Shown here: one piece after another, positions 8,365-16,907 of the stretch
Layout: every line of letters starts with the position of its first letter
Numbering within the stretch: position 1 is the first letter of the stretch
Assembly: GCA_021294835.1 (NCBI GenBank)
Contig: JAJTDF010000026.1
Location: 39,677-103,676, forward strand
Origin: Planctomycetaceae bacterium
GTDB taxonomy: Bacteria > Planctomycetota > Phycisphaerae > Phycisphaerales > UBA1924
Length of the DNA: 64,000 bases
Direction: 5' to 3'
Program-made: the position numbers and the translations under genes
The notes under the pieces: generated by a model
Database searches by the model: none
Told to the model about the DNA's origin: nothing
The model's input: the letters and a program-made list of their open reading frames with translations, nothing else

Positions 8365-9102
8365 ATGTCCGACCGAGGCTTCCATCCCGACCAGTTCCTC
8401 TCCGGCGATGACGCCGAGCGGGCGGTGGCGCCGGGTCGCAAGCTGGTGGACTGCCTGGAAGCGTTGTCCTCGGCCCCGGCGGTGCCGGATGTGTCGGCCT
8501 CGGTGATCGCCCGCGTGCACTCCAGGCGGGCCTTCCTGTCGCGCTCGGCACGGTCACGGCTGTCGATGGGGCGGGTGGCGGTGGGTGTGGTGCTGGGCGG
8601 TCTGGCGTGCGTCGCCGTGGCGGCGGCGTGGTACGGCCCGGAGACCTTCGTGCAGTTCAAGCGGCCGACGGAACTGTCGCGCGTGGTGCGGTCGGCCGGG
8701 GCGGACGTGAGCGGCACATGGCGGGCGGTGGTGGATTCCGCCGGACGGCCGATGCTGCGGTCCGGTGTGTCGGCGTTTGGCGGGCCGCTGCAGGCGGCCG
8801 GTTCGGATGCGTCGGAACTCAGCCGGGCTTCGCTGCACGTGCTGCTGTCGTGGGCGTATTTCTCGAAGCTGCCGGACGCAGATGGGGCGGATTTGTTCCG
8901 ATCAGCGACGGCGGTGCCGATGGGGCCGGTGGCTGCCGGCGTGGCGCCTTTGCAGCTGTCAGGGCCGATGGCGGGCCCGGCGACTGGATTGGCGAATGGG
9001 CCGGCCGCGTCGGGCGAGGTGGATGTGGCCGATCTGGTTTCCGGCGCGCTTCAGGGCGACGCTGCGCTGCCTCAGGGTGGCATCGTTGATCTTCCCCGCT
9101 GA
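8365..9102 (+). CDS. Membrane-anchored protein, possible anti-sigma factor
   Basis: The 245-residue product has a soluble N-terminal segment of about 65 residues, one transmembrane helix (VAVGVVLGGLACVAVAAAWY, about residues 72-91) and an outer part rich in Gly, Ala and Val. The cytoplasmic part has the sequence LVDCLEALSSAPAVPDVSAS with a lone cysteine but no HxxxCxxC zinc anti-sigma motif. Its place right after an ECF-like sigma factor gene suggests it holds that sigma factor at the membrane. That role rests on gene order and topology, not on a recognised domain. Confidence 0.6.
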   Translation: MSDRGFHPDQFLSGDDAERAVAPGRKLVDCLEALSSAPAVPDVSASVIARVHSRRAFLSRSARSRLSMGRVAVGVVLGGLACVAVAAAWYGPETFVQFKRPTELSRVVRSAGADVSGTWRAVVDSAGRPMLRSGVSAFGGPLQAAGSDASELSRASLHVLLSWAYFSKLPDADGADLFRSATAVPMGPVAAGVAPLQLSGPMAGPATGLANGPAASGEVDVADLVSGALQGDAALPQGGIVDLPR

Positions 9103-11047
9103 ACACGGTGGTGACGGCCGGGCGGGTCGGCGAAAGCCGGCGACTGCCGGGTGGCTGTCGGTCTGCGTGGCGGGCTTGGCGGCGGTGGTGATGGGTGTGG
9201 GGCCGGCGGGGGCGGCGGTGCAGGGCCAAGCCGGGGAGCAAGAGCCGGGTCAGGCGCAGGGCACGGGCGGGCGGCCTGCTTCGCCTGGGCAGGCGGCGCA
9301 TCTGCCTCTGGTGGCGGCGGCCCCGGCGGGCACGCGTCTGCTGGTGGCCACACCGGCGGGGGCGTCGGCGATCAACACGGTGAGCCGCATTCCGCTGGTG
9401 CAGCAGGCGCTGGCGGTGGGTCTGCTGTCGCGAACCCAGGCGGACTGGTCGGCCCTGGCCCGGCGGCTGGACCTGACGCCGGCGAAGGCGCTGGAGGACC
9501 TGCTGGGCGGGCCGGCGATGCTGCTGGTGGCCGATCCGCCTCCGGCCCAGCCGCCGGTTGAGCCGGCGCCGGGCGAGGCGGTGCGGTGGGCGGTGGTGAC
9601 GGCGATCTCGGAAGCCACCGAGCGGCGGCTGCGCGAGAAACTCGACGCGCTGCCCCGCGAGATCGTCGACGGCAAGCCGGTGCTGAGCATCGAGGCGGGG
9701 CGGCTGGTGCTGGTGTCGCTGCCGGCGGTGGCGGCGACGCGGGGCGACCGCACCCGCCTGGCAGTGATCGCCCCGACCGATGACGCAGCGCCCGCGCCGC
9801 AGCAGGAGGCGTTCCTGCGGGCGGTGCTGGCGAACCTGACGGCGGCGAGGGAGGCAGCGGGCAGGGTGCCGGCGGCGGAGGAGGGTGGGCCGGCGGCGGT
9901 GGCGGGCGGGCTGCCCGCGACGGTGCTGCACACCATCGCAGCCCACGGGCAGGCGCCGCTGGTGCTGGCGACGCGCAGCATGGGCGGCCCGGACCGGTGG
10001 GCCGACAGCGCATCAGTCGCGTCGTTCACGGCGCAGGGCCGCGTGTATCGCGTGGCGCTGACCACGGCGGCGCCGAGCGGATGGGCGAGCAGCACGCTGG
10101 CCGACGCGGCGTCGGGGCCGAGTGTGGACGACGCCCAGCGGGCCTTGCAGGCGGTGGCGGCGGCGACGCCGGGGCTGGTGGGGGTCGCGTGCCAGTTTGT
10201 TCCGCAGCCGCCGGCGGATCAGCCGGATGTGTGGGCGTTGCAGCCGACGCTGGCGGCGGCGCTGGCCGGCGAAGGCGGCCCGGCGGGCGGGCATCGCACG
10301 CTGGTGCTCCGCAGCGTGCCGTCAACGGCGGCGGCGGAGGCCCCGCCGGCGCTGGCCGGGGCGTGCGCGTGGGTGTTGCGGACCGGGGGGCAGGAGGCAA
10401 ACGGGGCGGCGGCCTCGCGGATGGACCAGATGGTGCCGGGGCTGGCCGAGTGGCTGATCACCCAGGGGGCGATGCCGGGCGACCCGGTGGCGGCGGCAGC
10501 GCTCACGGAAGCGAAGTTGCTGGGGCAACTGCGGGGGGCGTTGCCGGAGACCCCCCGGAGCTTGACGCTGCCGTTGGCGGCCGAGGGCTTTCTGGGGCGT
10601 GTGCTGGGCGGTCAGGCGGCGATGACCTGGCGGTATCCGGCTCTGGACCAGGGGCGGGGATCGGCCTTGCTGCTGAGTCTGGCTCCGGCGATGACCGCCG
10701 AGGCCGACGGCCTGTCGGCGCAGGCGGCGATGACGCTGCTGCGGCAGATGCGAGGTGGCGGCGGGGCTGGGCAGCCCGAGGCGGCGACGGCACGCGGGGA
10801 GCCGCTGCTGCTGAGCACCGGGTGGGTCCGCCCGTCGCAGGTGGCGAAGTTGCTGCCGGCCACTCCGGCGTTGCCCGGGCCGGGGGTGGGAGCGGGGCCG
10901 CTGCCGGCTTCGGTGCTGGCGGGCGTGCTGGCGGGGATCGAGAGCGTGCGGTGGTCGGTGGTGCTGGAGCCGGCGAGGTCGGCTCCGCCGCTGGCGCCGG
11001 CTTCGTTCGTTGCTGATATTGAGGTGCGGTTCGCGGAACAGCCGTGA
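9077..11047 (+). CDS. Large secreted or periplasmic protein of unknown function
   Basis: This Ala/Gly/Pro-rich protein of about 656 residues has a basic N-terminus followed by a hydrophobic signal-like segment (WLSVCVAGLAAVVMGV) and GPAGAA as a likely cleavage region. The mature part has segments such as ALEDLLGGPAMLLVADPPPA and SEATERRLREKLDALPREIV, which recall DUF3352-type periplasmic proteins, but the match is weak. I chose the GTG at 9077 as the most upstream start that gives a signal peptide; it overlaps the preceding gene by 26 bases, suggesting co-transcription with the sigma factor pair. The start is uncertain. It may be the effector or sensor of that regulatory set. Confidence 0.65.
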   Translation: MASLIFPAEHGGDGRAGRRKPATAGWLSVCVAGLAAVVMGVGPAGAAVQGQAGEQEPGQAQGTGGRPASPGQAAHLPLVAAAPAGTRLLVATPAGASAINTVSRIPLVQQALAVGLLSRTQADWSALARRLDLTPAKALEDLLGGPAMLLVADPPPAQPPVEPAPGEAVRWAVVTAISEATERRLREKLDALPREIVDGKPVLSIEAGRLVLVSLPAVAATRGDRTRLAVIAPTDDAAPAPQQEAFLRAVLANLTAAREAAGRVPAAEEGGPAAVAGGLPATVLHTIAAHGQAPLVLATRSMGGPDRWADSASVASFTAQGRVYRVALTTAAPSGWASSTLADAASGPSVDDAQRALQAVAAATPGLVGVACQFVPQPPADQPDVWALQPTLAAALAGEGGPAGGHRTLVLRSVPSTAAAEAPPALAGACAWVLRTGGQEANGAAASRMDQMVPGLAEWLITQGAMPGDPVAAAALTEAKLLGQLRGALPETPRSLTLPLAAEGFLGRVLGGQAAMTWRYPALDQGRGSALLLSLAPAMTAEADGLSAQAAMTLLRQMRGGGGAGQPEAATARGEPLLLSTGWVRPSQVAKLLPATPALPGPGVGAGPLPASVLAGVLAGIESVRWSVVLEPARSAPPLAPASFVADIEVRFAEQP

Positions 11048-11119
11048 ATCCGCCCCGGGCGCGGCCCGGCTGGATGTGGCGGTTCGGCGGCGTGCGGCGG
11101 GGCTGCCTACATCTCCATC

Positions 11120-11932
11120 ATGCGACTGCTGCTCTGCAACGACGACGGCATCTCGGCGCCCGGTATTGTCGCGTTGTACGACGCGCTGGCAGCGCTGTGC
11201 ACGGCCGACGGCGGCCCGCGGTTTTCTGACATCATGGTCGTCGCCCCACTCACGGTGCAGTCGGCCACCAGCCACGGTGTGACCTTCCGTCAGCCGCTGA
11301 TCACCAAGGCGGTGCGGGCCTCGGCGAGCATGTCGGGCATCGCTGTGGACGGCCGTCCGGCGGACTGCGTGAAACTGGCCCTCTCGCGGCTCTGGCCCGA
11401 CCGCTTCGGCGTGGGTTCTCGGCCTGATCTGGTGGTCTCGGGGATGAACATGGGGGCCAACGTGGGGATCAACGTGCTGTACTCGGGCACGGTGGCGGCG
11501 GCCATCGAGGCGGCGTTTCTGGGCGTGCCGTCGATCGCGGTGTCGCAGCACCTGGGCTCGGGCCAGGCGCGGTACGACATCGCGGCGAGCCACGCGGCGG
11601 AGGTGGTCGCACGCGTACTGGACCGGGGCCCGTTGCGGGCCCACGAGTGCCTGTCGATCAACGTGCCGATCACCGAGGCCCCGGGGCCGTGCCCGCCGGT
11701 GAAGGTGTGCCCGATGAACGCCCACGGCATGATCGACGCCTTCACCACCAACACCAACCCCCTTGGCGAGACGTACTACTGGGCGGCCGGCGAGCCGCTG
11801 GAGTTCCACAAGCTTGAGCCCGGCAGCGACGTGCAGGGGCTGTTCCAGGGGGCGATCACGGTGACACCGCTGATCTACGACCTGACCGACCACCCTGGGG
11901 TCAACCATTGGCGTGAGCGGCTGGGGCGATGA
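11120..11932 (+). CDS. surE: 5'/3'-nucleotidase SurE
   Basis: The 270-residue product begins MRLLLCNDDGISAPG, the SurE start with the metal-binding Asp-Asp pair at residues 8-9. Further family motifs are VVAPLTVQSATSH, the VDGRPADCVKLAL block, and SGMNMGANVGINVLYSGTVA. SurE dephosphorylates nucleoside monophosphates and short polyphosphates and works in stationary-phase and stress survival. Length is typical. The gene stands 72 bases after the previous gene on the same strand. Confidence 0.95.
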   Translation: MRLLLCNDDGISAPGIVALYDALAALCTADGGPRFSDIMVVAPLTVQSATSHGVTFRQPLITKAVRASASMSGIAVDGRPADCVKLALSRLWPDRFGVGSRPDLVVSGMNMGANVGINVLYSGTVAAAIEAAFLGVPSIAVSQHLGSGQARYDIAASHAAEVVARVLDRGPLRAHECLSINVPITEAPGPCPPVKVCPMNAHGMIDAFTTNTNPLGETYYWAAGEPLEFHKLEPGSDVQGLFQGAITVTPLIYDLTDHPGVNHWRERLGR

Positions 11933-12098
11933 GCGGTCGGGCGGCCGCACCGCATCCGGCCCGGGCCGCTGACCTCCTCTACCATTCGGTCCACCTCACG
12001 CAGAGCCCGGGCGCTTCCGCCCGACCGGCTCTGCGGCCTCGCAGCCTCGCGTTGCCGTTATCGGCCACGCCGCCCCTGCCACCAACGGCTGACCGACC

Positions 12099-13544
12099 AT
12101 GACCACCCCCGTCCGCGACCCCGCGCCGAGCTTCCCGGCCGACGCTCCGCCCCCATCGCCCCGCCAGGCCGACGCCGGTTCGTCCGGCGGCCGCCCGTTG
12201 CTGGCGGCAGTCCTTCGTGCGCTCATCGGCGGCGGCGTGCTGGTTGCCGGCATCGCCATTGCCGGGTGGCTGGTGGCCACCCGTGCCGAGCCAGAGAAAG
12301 CGCCCCGGCAGATGGACGTCGCCACCGTGTCGGTGATCCCGGCAACTCCGATGCCGGTGCGGCGTCCGATCATCGGCTTTGGCACCGCCCGGTCCATGAA
12401 CACGGCCACCGTGTCGGCGCAGGTCACTGGTCGCGTGCTCGAGCGGCCACCCGGCGTGGAGCCCGGCGCCCGCGTGACCGCGGGCCAGTTGCTGGTGCGG
12501 CTGGATGACAGCGAGTACCGCAACCGCGTCACCTCCGCCGAGCAGTTGGCGGCGGCGCTGTCGGCGCAGCTTGAGCAGATTGACATCGATCGGGTCGCCC
12601 TGACCGAGCGGATGAAGTTCGTCAACGAGGAACTGCGGGCCGTGCAGGCGGAATTGGACCGGTCACGCAAGGCCGCGGAGGTCAACGCGGCCTCGCAGGC
12701 GGACCTGGACCGGCTGAGCGCCACGGTGGCCCGGGCGGGGGCAGCGGCCTCGGCCTTGCGGCAGCAGGTGGGCCAGTTGGATCCGACCGCGGCCCGCCTG
12801 CGGGCGGAACTGGCCTCGCAGCGTTCGGCCAAGGCGATCGCCGAAGAGGACCTGGCGCGAACCCGCGTGCTGGCGCCGATCTCGGGCGTGCTGCAGTCGG
12901 TGGACGTGGACGAGGGCGACTTCGCCCGCCCGGGCACGCTGGTGGCCCGCGTGGTCGATCCTTCGGTGATTGAGATCCCGGTGCGCATCGCCGCGTCGGT
13001 GGCCGATCAGGTGACGGTGGGGGCGGTGGCGACGCTGAGCATCAACTCCGCCTCGGCCACGGCCTTGGCGCCGGACGCGGATGCGGCCCGCGGCGGCGGA
13101 GCGGCGATCACCTGCACGGTGACGCGGATTGCGCCGGAGGCGGATCCGGCGACGCGGTCGGTGACGGTGTTTCTGGAACACCGCTGCACCGGCGAGCGGC
13201 CGGACGTGCTGCCGGGGCAGTTCGTGACGGCCCAACTGGCCAGTGCGCAAGAGCGGCCGGTGATTCTGGTGCCCCGGCGGGCGGTGGTGGACGACGCCAT
13301 CACCATCGCCGAGCCGACGGGCGAGGACGGGCACCGGCTGGCCAAGCGGCGGGTGGGTGTGCTGTTCGCGATCGAGGGGCGGCGACCGGATCTGGACCCG
13401 GCGGAGATGCAGTGGCTGGCGCTGGACCCGGCGGTGCCGGGACTGCGGCGTGAGGATCTGGTGGTGGTGTCGGGCACGGCGCTGCTGTCGCCGGGGGCGT
13501 TTGTCAAGCCGGTTCCGGCGGCCGCGTCTGGGGGCAAGCCATGA
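12099..13544 (+). CDS. Efflux RND transporter periplasmic adaptor (membrane fusion) protein
   Basis: The 481-residue product has an N-terminal transmembrane anchor (about residues 40-62), a biotinyl-lipoyl-like half (ATVSAQVTGRVLERPPGVEP then LLVRLDDSEY), a long alpha-helical hairpin (about 140-245, rich in Ala, Leu, Gln and Arg), the second lipoyl half (TRVLAPISGVLQSVDVDEGD) and beta-barrel domains. It would link the inner-membrane pump to an outer-membrane channel. Its stop overlaps the start of the pump gene (ATGA at 13541), so the two are a translationally coupled pair. No TolC-type channel gene is present in the window. Confidence 0.93.
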   Translation: MTTPVRDPAPSFPADAPPPSPRQADAGSSGGRPLLAAVLRALIGGGVLVAGIAIAGWLVATRAEPEKAPRQMDVATVSVIPATPMPVRRPIIGFGTARSMNTATVSAQVTGRVLERPPGVEPGARVTAGQLLVRLDDSEYRNRVTSAEQLAAALSAQLEQIDIDRVALTERMKFVNEELRAVQAELDRSRKAAEVNAASQADLDRLSATVARAGAAASALRQQVGQLDPTAARLRAELASQRSAKAIAEEDLARTRVLAPISGVLQSVDVDEGDFARPGTLVARVVDPSVIEIPVRIAASVADQVTVGAVATLSINSASATALAPDADAARGGGAAITCTVTRIAPEADPATRSVTVFLEHRCTGERPDVLPGQFVTAQLASAQERPVILVPRRAVVDDAITIAEPTGEDGHRLAKRRVGVLFAIEGRRPDLDPAEMQWLALDPAVPGLRREDLVVVSGTALLSPGAFVKPVPAAASGGKP

Positions 13545-16500
13545 TGCGAGCGCTGGCCTCGTTCTCGGTTCGCAATCCGGTGGTCGTCAATCTCTACCTG
13601 ATCGCCATCATTCTGGGCGGTCTGGCGGCGGCGAGCACGCTGCGGCGCGAGTTCTTCCCCGAGGTGCGGACCAACCGGGTGCTGGTGACGGCGCCCTATC
13701 CGGGCGCCCAGCCGGCGGAGATCGAGCAGAGCCTGACCCGGAAGATTGAAGACGCGCTGACGGACCTGGAGAACGTCAAGGAGATCACCTCCACGGCCTC
13801 TGAAGGCATCACCACCGTGCGGGTGGAGTTCGAGCCGGGGGTGGAGATCACCGACGCGGTGTCGAAGGTCAAGCGTCGCGTGGATGCGCTGCAGGATCTG
13901 CCCGAGGCCTCCGAGCGGATTGTGGTGGCCGAGTTGGAGCCGAACTTGCCGGTGATCTCGCTGAACCTCTCGGCCGAGCCGACCGAGGCGGACGAGCGGG
14001 CGCTCAAGCGTGCGGCGGAAGAGATCCGCGATCACCTGCGATCGCTGCCGGGGATGGGCACCATCGCGGTCTCCGGCGTACGGCCGGATGAGATCACGGT
14101 TGCGGTGCGGCCAGCGGCGCTGCTGGAGCACGGGCTGTCGATCAGCCAGGTGGCGGATCTGATCCGGGCGGCGATGGCCGATGCACCGGGCGGTTCGGTG
14201 CGGTCGGGGACGCAGACGGTGGCGGTGCGGACGATGGCGACGCCGGAGACCGCCGAGGCGGTGCGGCGAATCGTGCTCAAAGGGGCGGGCGGCGGGGCGG
14301 TGGTGACGGTGGCGGACATCGCCGAGGTGTCGCTGGGCTTCGCCGATGTGGACCTGCGGACGAGGCTCAACGGCAAGCCGTCGGTGAACCTGACGGCCTT
14401 CAAGGTGGGCCAGCAGGATGCGGTGCAGATCGCCGACATGGTGCGTGCGTACGCCGACGGCCGGCTGGGCAAGGACTTTCACCCCGGTCTGCTGGAGCGG
14501 CTGCACGGGCTGATCGGCGGGGTGGGGCCCCGCAAGGCGGCCTGGCAACTGGGGGCCGGCGCCGGCGGGCCGCCCCCGGGCACGCTGACGGTCACCAACG
14601 ACCTCTCACGGTTCATCACCGGCCGGCTGGAACTGCTCAGCCGCAATGCGGTCTCCGGGGCGGCGGTGGTGTTCGTGCTGCTGGCGTTGTTCCTGAACTT
14701 CCGGGTGGCGGTGTGGATCACCTCCGGGCTGGTGACGGCGGTGTTCGGCACGCTGATCCTCATGGGCGTGCTGGGCGTGACGCTCAACCTGCTGACGATG
14801 TTCGGGCTGATCATCGTGCTGGGCATGCTGGTGGACGACGGCATCGTCGTCGGCGAGAACATCTATCGGCGGTTCCAGGAGGGCGAGCCGCCCCTGCTGG
14901 CGGGCGTGAACGGGACCACGGAGGTGGCTTGGCCGGTGGTGGCCACGGTGTCCACCACCATCTTTTCGTTCATGTCGCTGCTGGTGATCGAAGGGCAGAT
15001 CGGCGACTTCCTGGGCGTGCTGCCCAAGATCGTCGCCATCGCGCTGATCATCTCGCTGGTGGAGTGCATCCTGGCGCTGCCGGGGCACCTCAGCCACGGG
15101 CTGCGCAAGGCGGTGGAGCGGCCGTCGCGGTTCGATCGGCTGTGCCGGACCTTTGACACCTGGCGCGATGACAAGATCAACCGGTACGTGATCCCGGCGT
15201 TCTCTTCGGTGCTGCGCTGGTGTTTGGATCATCGCGGGTTGACGATTTGCACGGCGGTGGCGCTGCTGATGGCGTCGCTGGGGATGGTCGCCGGCGGGCG
15301 GGTGGCGTTCGTGTTCCTCGGTTCAACCGACGCCGAGACGATTCTCGCCGAAGTCCGCATGCCCATCGGCACGCCGATTGGCCGGACTGAAGACATCATC
15401 AACCGCCTGGAGAAGGCAGCGCTGGCGCAGCCGGAGGTCAGCTACGTGTTCTCGCAGGCCGGCGCTCAGACCAGCCTGGACGGATTGGACAGCCTCTCAC
15501 AGAGCCATCTCGGGCAGTTGTTCATCGAACTCAAGCCGGTGGAGGAGCGGCAGGCCAAGGGCATGCGGCCGTCGGATGAGCTCATCACGGTGATCCGGCG
15601 TGAGGCCGGTGACCTGCCGGGGGTGCAGAAGGTTCGCATGGACTCGCTGCAGGGCGGGCCGGAGGGGCCGCCGATCTCGTTCACGGTGTCGGCCCCGCAG
15701 ATCGAGCGGGTGGACGCGGCCGTGGCGCGGGTGATTGACCTGCTGGCCGGCTTCAAGGGCGTGTATGACGTGTCCTCCGACGCGGACGGCGGGCTGCGGG
15801 AACTGCAGATCGACCTGCGACCCGGCGCCGCTGAACTGGGCTTCACCGTCGCGTCGGTGGCCAGGCAGGTCCGCGGAGCGGTGTTCGGGCTGGAGGCCCA
15901 CACCTTCGCCAGCCCGATGGGGCAGGAGGATGTGGACGTTCGCGTGATCTATCAGGCCGAGGCCCGTCGCAGCCTCTCGGCGATGGAATCCATGCGGGTG
16001 ATCAGCCCGGCGGGCCTGGCGGTGCCCCTGACCGAGGTGGCGCAGGTGCGAGAGACCGCGGGGTTCGCCACCGTTCGCCGGCTGGATCGCGTGCGTGCGG
16101 TGACCATCACTGCCGAGGTGGATCGTGCTCTGGCCAACCCTGAGGCGGTGACCCGGGCGGTGACGCCGACGCTGCGGCAGATCGAGGCGGAACTGGGCGG
16201 CGGGCTGACCATCCAGCCCCGGGGCCGCCAGCAGGAGACGGCCGAGTCGCTGGGCAGCCTGCCGCTCGGGGCGGCCCTCGCGGTCGGCCTGATTGTCATC
16301 AACCTCTGCTGGGTGTTCAAGAGCTACACGCGGCCGATCGCCATCATGCTGTCGATCCCGTTCTCGATCATCGGCATGGTGTGGGGGCACCTGGTCATGG
16401 GGTACGACATGACCATCCTCTCGCTGATCGGGCTGGTGGCGCTGGCGGGCGTGGTGGTCAACGACTCGATCGTGTTCATTGAGTTCTACGCGCAGGCCCG

Positions 16501-16876
16501 CCGGCAGGGCGCCAACGCCTACCGGGCGGCGCTGGAGGCCGGCCCGGCGCGGCTGCGGCCCATCTTCCTGACCACCGTCACCACCGTCGGCGGGCTTGGG
16601 CCTCTGCTGCTGGAGCAGAGCTTCCAGGCCAAGTTCCTGATCCCCATGGCCATCACCATCTGCGGCGGTCTGATCGTCGCGACCGTGCAGACGCTCATCG
16701 TGCTTCCGTGCGTGCTGGTGCTGGGGGACGACGCCTCGACCACCCTCAAGGCCCTGTGGACGGGCCGCTCGCGGCGCGACATCGCCGCCGATCCGCCCGA
16801 CCGCGACTGGGATGCTGAGTTGGCCGCCCAGGAGGCGGCGATCCGCGAGTCGGATCGGAGCATGATCCACCGCTGA
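13541..16876 (+). CDS. Efflux RND transporter permease (AcrB/HAE-like)
   Basis: This 1111-residue protein has the RND permease plan: an N-terminal helix (VVVNLYLIAIILGGLAAAST), a large periplasmic domain, helices 2-6 with the family stretch LGMLVDDGIVVGENIYRRFQ, a second periplasmic domain, and helices 7-12 including GLVALAGVVVNDSIVFIEF. Proton-relay acidic residues are visible in the LVDDGIV and VVNDSIV segments. Length is usual for the heavy-metal or hydrophobe efflux group. The substrate cannot be told from sequence. It is coupled to the adaptor gene just before it. Confidence 0.95.
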   Translation: MMRALASFSVRNPVVVNLYLIAIILGGLAAASTLRREFFPEVRTNRVLVTAPYPGAQPAEIEQSLTRKIEDALTDLENVKEITSTASEGITTVRVEFEPGVEITDAVSKVKRRVDALQDLPEASERIVVAELEPNLPVISLNLSAEPTEADERALKRAAEEIRDHLRSLPGMGTIAVSGVRPDEITVAVRPAALLEHGLSISQVADLIRAAMADAPGGSVRSGTQTVAVRTMATPETAEAVRRIVLKGAGGGAVVTVADIAEVSLGFADVDLRTRLNGKPSVNLTAFKVGQQDAVQIADMVRAYADGRLGKDFHPGLLERLHGLIGGVGPRKAAWQLGAGAGGPPPGTLTVTNDLSRFITGRLELLSRNAVSGAAVVFVLLALFLNFRVAVWITSGLVTAVFGTLILMGVLGVTLNLLTMFGLIIVLGMLVDDGIVVGENIYRRFQEGEPPLLAGVNGTTEVAWPVVATVSTTIFSFMSLLVIEGQIGDFLGVLPKIVAIALIISLVECILALPGHLSHGLRKAVERPSRFDRLCRTFDTWRDDKINRYVIPAFSSVLRWCLDHRGLTICTAVALLMASLGMVAGGRVAFVFLGSTDAETILAEVRMPIGTPIGRTEDIINRLEKAALAQPEVSYVFSQAGAQTSLDGLDSLSQSHLGQLFIELKPVEERQAKGMRPSDELITVIRREAGDLPGVQKVRMDSLQGGPEGPPISFTVSAPQIERVDAAVARVIDLLAGFKGVYDVSSDADGGLRELQIDLRPGAAELGFTVASVARQVRGAVFGLEAHTFASPMGQEDVDVRVIYQAEARRSLSAMESMRVISPAGLAVPLTEVAQVRETAGFATVRRLDRVRAVTITAEVDRALANPEAVTRAVTPTLRQIEAELGGGLTIQPRGRQQETAESLGSLPLGAALAVGLIVINLCWVFKSYTRPIAIMLSIPFSIIGMVWGHLVMGYDMTILSLIGLVALAGVVVNDSIVFIEFYAQARRQGANAYRAALEAGPARLRPIFLTTVTTVGGLGPLLLEQSFQAKFLIPMAITICGGLIVATVQTLIVLPCVLVLGDDASTTLKALWTGRSRRDIAADPPDRDWDAELAAQEAAIRESDRSMIHR

Positions 16877-16907
16877 GTCGCCCGCACCTTTTTCTTCGAG
16901 CCTCACC

